Shown here one piece after another: positions 61,600-64,000 of a stretch of 64,000 nt of DNA. A program made the position numbers and the translations under genes. This DNA is from Halorussus litoreus. GTDB lineage: Archaea > Halobacteriota > Halobacteria > Halobacteriales > Haladaptataceae. The stretch lies in NCBI RefSeq assembly GCF_003382685.1, contig NZ_KZ859508.1, forward strand, positions 16,891-80,890. Reading direction: 5' to 3'. How positions within the stretch are numbered: the first letter of the stretch is position 1; each line of letters opens with the position of its first letter. The notes beneath the pieces are model-generated. The model made no database searches. It was not told the DNA's origin and saw only the letters and a program-made list of their open reading frames with translations.

Positions 61600-63087
61600 A
61601 TGCGGTACGATCAGGCTCGCTGGACCCAGGCCGGTGATTCCTCGGAGGGGACGGCCGACCAGTACGAACCGCTGCTGTCGGAGAAGAACACCGAGACGGT
61701 CGCCGTGGAGTCGCCCCTGCCCGACGACCTCACGCGCGACGAACTCGAACTCCCCGCGCTGGAGGAACCCCAGCTCGCGCGCCACTACACCCGGCTATCG
61801 CAGATGAACTACGGGGTCGACTCGGGGCCGTACCCGCTCGGGAGCTGTACCATGAAGTACAACCCCAAGTTCACCGAGGACGTGGCCGCACTCGGCGACG
61901 CCGCGGTCCACCCCGACCGCTCGGACCGGAGCGTGCAGGGCACCCTCGGGCTGATGGCCGGCCTGCAGGACTACCTCGCGCGCATCGGCGGGATGGACGC
62001 CGTGAGTCTCCAGCCGCCGGCCGGCGCGGCGGGCGAGTTCACGGGTATCCTCGTCGCCAAGGCGTTCCACGAGCAGCACGGCGAGGGCGAGACGCGCGAC
62101 GAGATCATCGTCCCCGACAGCGCCCACGGCACCAACTTCGCCAGCGCCGCGCTCGCGGGCTACGACGTCGTCGAGTTGCCGTCTGGCGAGGACGGCCGAG
62201 TCGATCTGGAAGCGCTCGAAGCCGCCGCGAGCGAGCGCACCGCGCTGTTCATGCTCACGAACCCGAACACGCTCGGGCTGTTCGAGCGCGACATCGAGGA
62301 GATCGCCGAGATCATCCACGGCGCGGGCGGGCTGCTGTACTACGACGGCGCGAACCTCAACGCGCTGCTCGGCCGGGCGCGGCCGGGCGACATGGGCTTC
62401 GACATCATGCACTACAACGTCCACAAGACGTTCGCCACGCCCCACGGCGGCGGCGGCCCGGGCGCTGGCCCGGTGGGCGTGACCGACGAACTCGCGGAGT
62501 TCCTGCCCGCGCCGCGCGTCCGGGAGGCCGGCGGCGGAGGGTCCCGGGGGCACGAGGGTGAGGCCCGCGGAACCGACGGCGTGTACGAACTCTTCGACCC
62601 CGAGAGCACGGTCGGCAAGGTCCACGGCTTCGAGGGCAACTGGCTCGTGCTGGTCAAGACGTACGCCTACATCGCCCGTCTGGGCGACGACGGCCTCGCG
62701 GACGCCTCCGCGAAGGCGGTCCTCAACGCCAACTACCTCGCGAGCCAGGTCGACTACGACGTGCCGTTCGAACCGTTCCACCACGAGTTCGTCGCCAGCG
62801 CGGGCGACCAGGACGCCGCCGACGTGGCAAAGCGGATGCTCGACTACGGCGTCCACCCGCCGACGACCAAGTGGCCCGAGATCGTCCCGGAGGCGCTGAT
62901 GACCGAGCCGACCGAGATCGAGAGCAAGGCCACCTTGGACCAGCTCGCGGAGGCGTTCGACCGGGTCGCGGGGGAGGACGACGAGACGCTGGCCGAGGCC
63001 CCGAACCGGACCACCTCGCGGCGCATCGATCAGGCCAGCGCCGCGCGGAACCTCCGGCTGTCGTGGCAGGCGCTCGACGGGGAGTAG
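61600..63087 (+). CDS. gcvPB: Glycine dehydrogenase (decarboxylating), subunit 2
   Basis: This is the PLP-binding half of the P protein, 495 residues. The Schiff-base lysine is Lys276 in MHYNVHKTFATPHGGGGPGA. Other hallmarks are GVDSGPYPLGSCTMKYNP, LQPPAGAAGEFTGILVAKAF, DSAHGTNFASAALAGYDVVE and YYDGANLNALLGRARPGDMG. Between about 312 and 330 a Gly/Arg/Glu-rich loop (EAGGGGSRGHEGEARGTDGV) appears somewhat longer than I expect for the family. It starts right after the subunit 1 stop. GcvL (lipoamide dehydrogenase) is not in the window, as usual. Confidence 0.96.
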   Translation: MRYDQARWTQAGDSSEGTADQYEPLLSEKNTETVAVESPLPDDLTRDELELPALEEPQLARHYTRLSQMNYGVDSGPYPLGSCTMKYNPKFTEDVAALGDAAVHPDRSDRSVQGTLGLMAGLQDYLARIGGMDAVSLQPPAGAAGEFTGILVAKAFHEQHGEGETRDEIIVPDSAHGTNFASAALAGYDVVELPSGEDGRVDLEALEAAASERTALFMLTNPNTLGLFERDIEEIAEIIHGAGGLLYYDGANLNALLGRARPGDMGFDIMHYNVHKTFATPHGGGGPGAGPVGVTDELAEFLPAPRVREAGGGGSRGHEGEARGTDGVYELFDPESTVGKVHGFEGNWLVLVKTYAYIARLGDDGLADASAKAVLNANYLASQVDYDVPFEPFHHEFVASAGDQDAADVAKRMLDYGVHPPTTKWPEIVPEALMTEPTEIESKATLDQLAEAFDRVAGEDDETLAEAPNRTTSRRIDQASAARNLRLSWQALDGE

Positions 63088-63205
63088 GCTCGAACTCTTC
63101 CGGTTCGGTCGAACGCCTTCGGCTCTTCGCCATCGGGAGTGACATACCGGTCCGGACTGAACGTCGACGCGGTCCGATTTCCTGCAACGAAATCGTTATA
63201 GCTAG

Positions 63206-63223
63206 CTACTTCAGATGAAGTAG
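63206..63223 (+). promoter_or_regulatory. 18-bp inverted repeat at the start of the last gene
   Basis: CTACTTCA-GA-TGAAGTAG is perfect, with an 8-bp stem and a 2-bp centre, and ends one base before the ATG (63225). A TATA-like GTTATAGC lies at 63195-63202. In a leaderless transcript the palindrome would cover the transcription start, making it a likely operator. Confidence 0.6.
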
Positions 63224-63224
63224 T

Positions 63225-63641
63225 ATGCCTCAGGAGTCCGCCAACCGTCTCGTGGAATTTCTCGAAGAACGAGCGGACGAGCACCTGCGTGGTGCGATTC
63301 ACTACTCCGAAGACGGCTACGAATCGCTGTACCTTCGCGAGGACGTCGACGCGATGTACTCCGACAAAAAGATGACGGACCTCGCCGAGTATTATCGACA
63401 GCAAAGCAGGGTCCAGAGTTCCGACAAGCCGTTCGCGCTGGGGAACTGTCACTGCAACGTCTCTTTCTACGACGATGCGATTCTGTTCCACTTTTCGCAG
63501 GGGGACAAGATCGGGACGGTGATCACGCTGGAACCGGAAGCCGGGCGAGACATCGTCGGGTTCATCACGAAATGTCTCGAACTCCTTCACTTCGACTCCC
63601 CACAGTCTATCACGAACGCGCCGAAGTGGCTTCGGGACTGA
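63225..63641 (+). CDS. Small soluble protein of unknown function (DUF7522-like)
   Basis: This 138-residue protein has an alternating alpha/beta pattern: MPQESANRLVEFLEERADEH, LRGAIHYSEDGYESLYLRED, AILFHFSQGDKIGTVITLEP and IVGFITKCLELLHF. The pair NCHCN at about 73-77 is the only cysteine cluster. It resembles a group of short haloarchaeal proteins (DUF7522 by memory) in which the part after LYLREDV and the FHF.QGD.IG.V motif are the most regular. It has its own promoter with a palindrome at the start codon. The function is unknown. Confidence 0.8.
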   Translation: MPQESANRLVEFLEERADEHLRGAIHYSEDGYESLYLREDVDAMYSDKKMTDLAEYYRQQSRVQSSDKPFALGNCHCNVSFYDDAILFHFSQGDKIGTVITLEPEAGRDIVGFITKCLELLHFDSPQSITNAPKWLRD

Positions 63642-64000
63642 CTTCTGGAAGGCAACCCGCATTCTCCATCGCTCACAGCCCCCAACCCTGCCAAGATAGG
63701 ATTATTCAAACGAGGATAGAAACCCTCCTTTTCGTTCGGCACTGTTCTTTTTCCGATACTCTCGTCGCTCTCGGCGGCACGGCGACTGCGACGGCGAAGC
63801 CGGGCACGCTCGGCTTCCGAAAGCACGGCGAATCAGTCATTGACGGTCCAAACCGGGCTGCTAACACCGGAAAACTCGATTCGGAAAACTCGAACTGGTA
63901 TACTCGACCCGGAAGATTGCTCGCGGTCGCGCGGCCACGCTCCGGAGCGTGGCCCCGCCGCGCCCCGGCCCCCACCCCGCGGGGGGGGGGCCGCCAGCGC
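63642..64000. other. Gene-free right end with a perfect 22-bp palindrome
   Basis: No convincing coding frame is seen in the last 359 bases. GGCCACGCTCCGGAGCGTGGCC (63933-63954) is a perfect palindrome, followed by C/G-rich DNA with an unbroken run of ten G (63980-63990 region), and the window ends there. AAACTCGATTCGGAAAACTCGAACTG near 63870 contains a short direct repeat (GGAAAACTCGA). Confidence 0.55.

Noticed and set aside
60220..61785. A 521-codon minus-strand open frame
   Set aside because: It is antisense to gcvPA; the plus-strand gene is unambiguous and part of the gcv operon.

Overview
The window is chromosomal DNA of a halophilic archaeon (class Halobacteria). The evidence is high G+C, strongly acidic proteins, Tat signals with twin arginines, a PGF-CTERM surface protein, proteasome subunits, TFS, an archaeal HMG-CoA synthase, split GcvP, leaderless-type TATA boxes and a sensory rhodopsin/transducer pair. 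The genus cannot be fixed from the sequence alone.

Left part (1-29 kb). The window opens inside a phototaxis transducer followed directly by a sensory rhodopsin II gene. Next come a wrecked deoxyhypusine synthase copy, an SprT-like metalloprotease, a JAMM desampylase-like gene and a cupin. A nucleotide-synthesis operon (pyrG-guaA subunit B-Rossmann protein) follows. Housekeeping and envelope genes come after it: PspA, a Tat-exported protein, a DCC thiol oxidoreductase, a protein of six homing-endonuclease-associated repeats, TFS, a DUF255 thioredoxin, a membrane J-protein, a PGF-CTERM glycoprotein, a GTPBP1-like GTPase, a HAD phosphatase, two coupled zinc/coiled-coil genes, and a DUF2178-XRE pair with two tandem operators.

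Middle (28-49 kb). A linked proteasome beta-alpha operon has a perfect palindrome over its TATA box. Next to it is a potassium-uptake locus: two TrkH, two TrkA, a double-USP protein and a small protein on one strand, with a divergent Lrp-like regulator carrying a TrkA_C domain. Then come a decayed ISH-type transposase, an HTH/small-membrane/MMPL export operon, an ArsR-like regulator, HMG-CoA synthase, a large pilin-anchored surface protein, a DUF2150 protein and a TatD-like hydrolase.

Right part (49-64 kb). This part holds an NYN-domain protein, a Tat-exported halolysin, a split zinc-ribbon protein with a repetitive insert, a CHAT-protease cassette (CHAT protease, a 44-residue membrane peptide ending base-to-base against it, and a RecA-like DUF7504-type protein), a small AbrB-like protein, and the glycine cleavage genes gcvT-gcvH and gcvPA-gcvPB.

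Across the window at least seven gene-free gaps carry one dispersed repeat family, in both orientations. It has an 18-bp core (GGCTGGGGAGGTCTGAGG), GC-rich hairpins on one side and GCGGT-type simple repeats on the other. I know no description of it. The CHAT cassette and this repeat family are the two items I would follow first.
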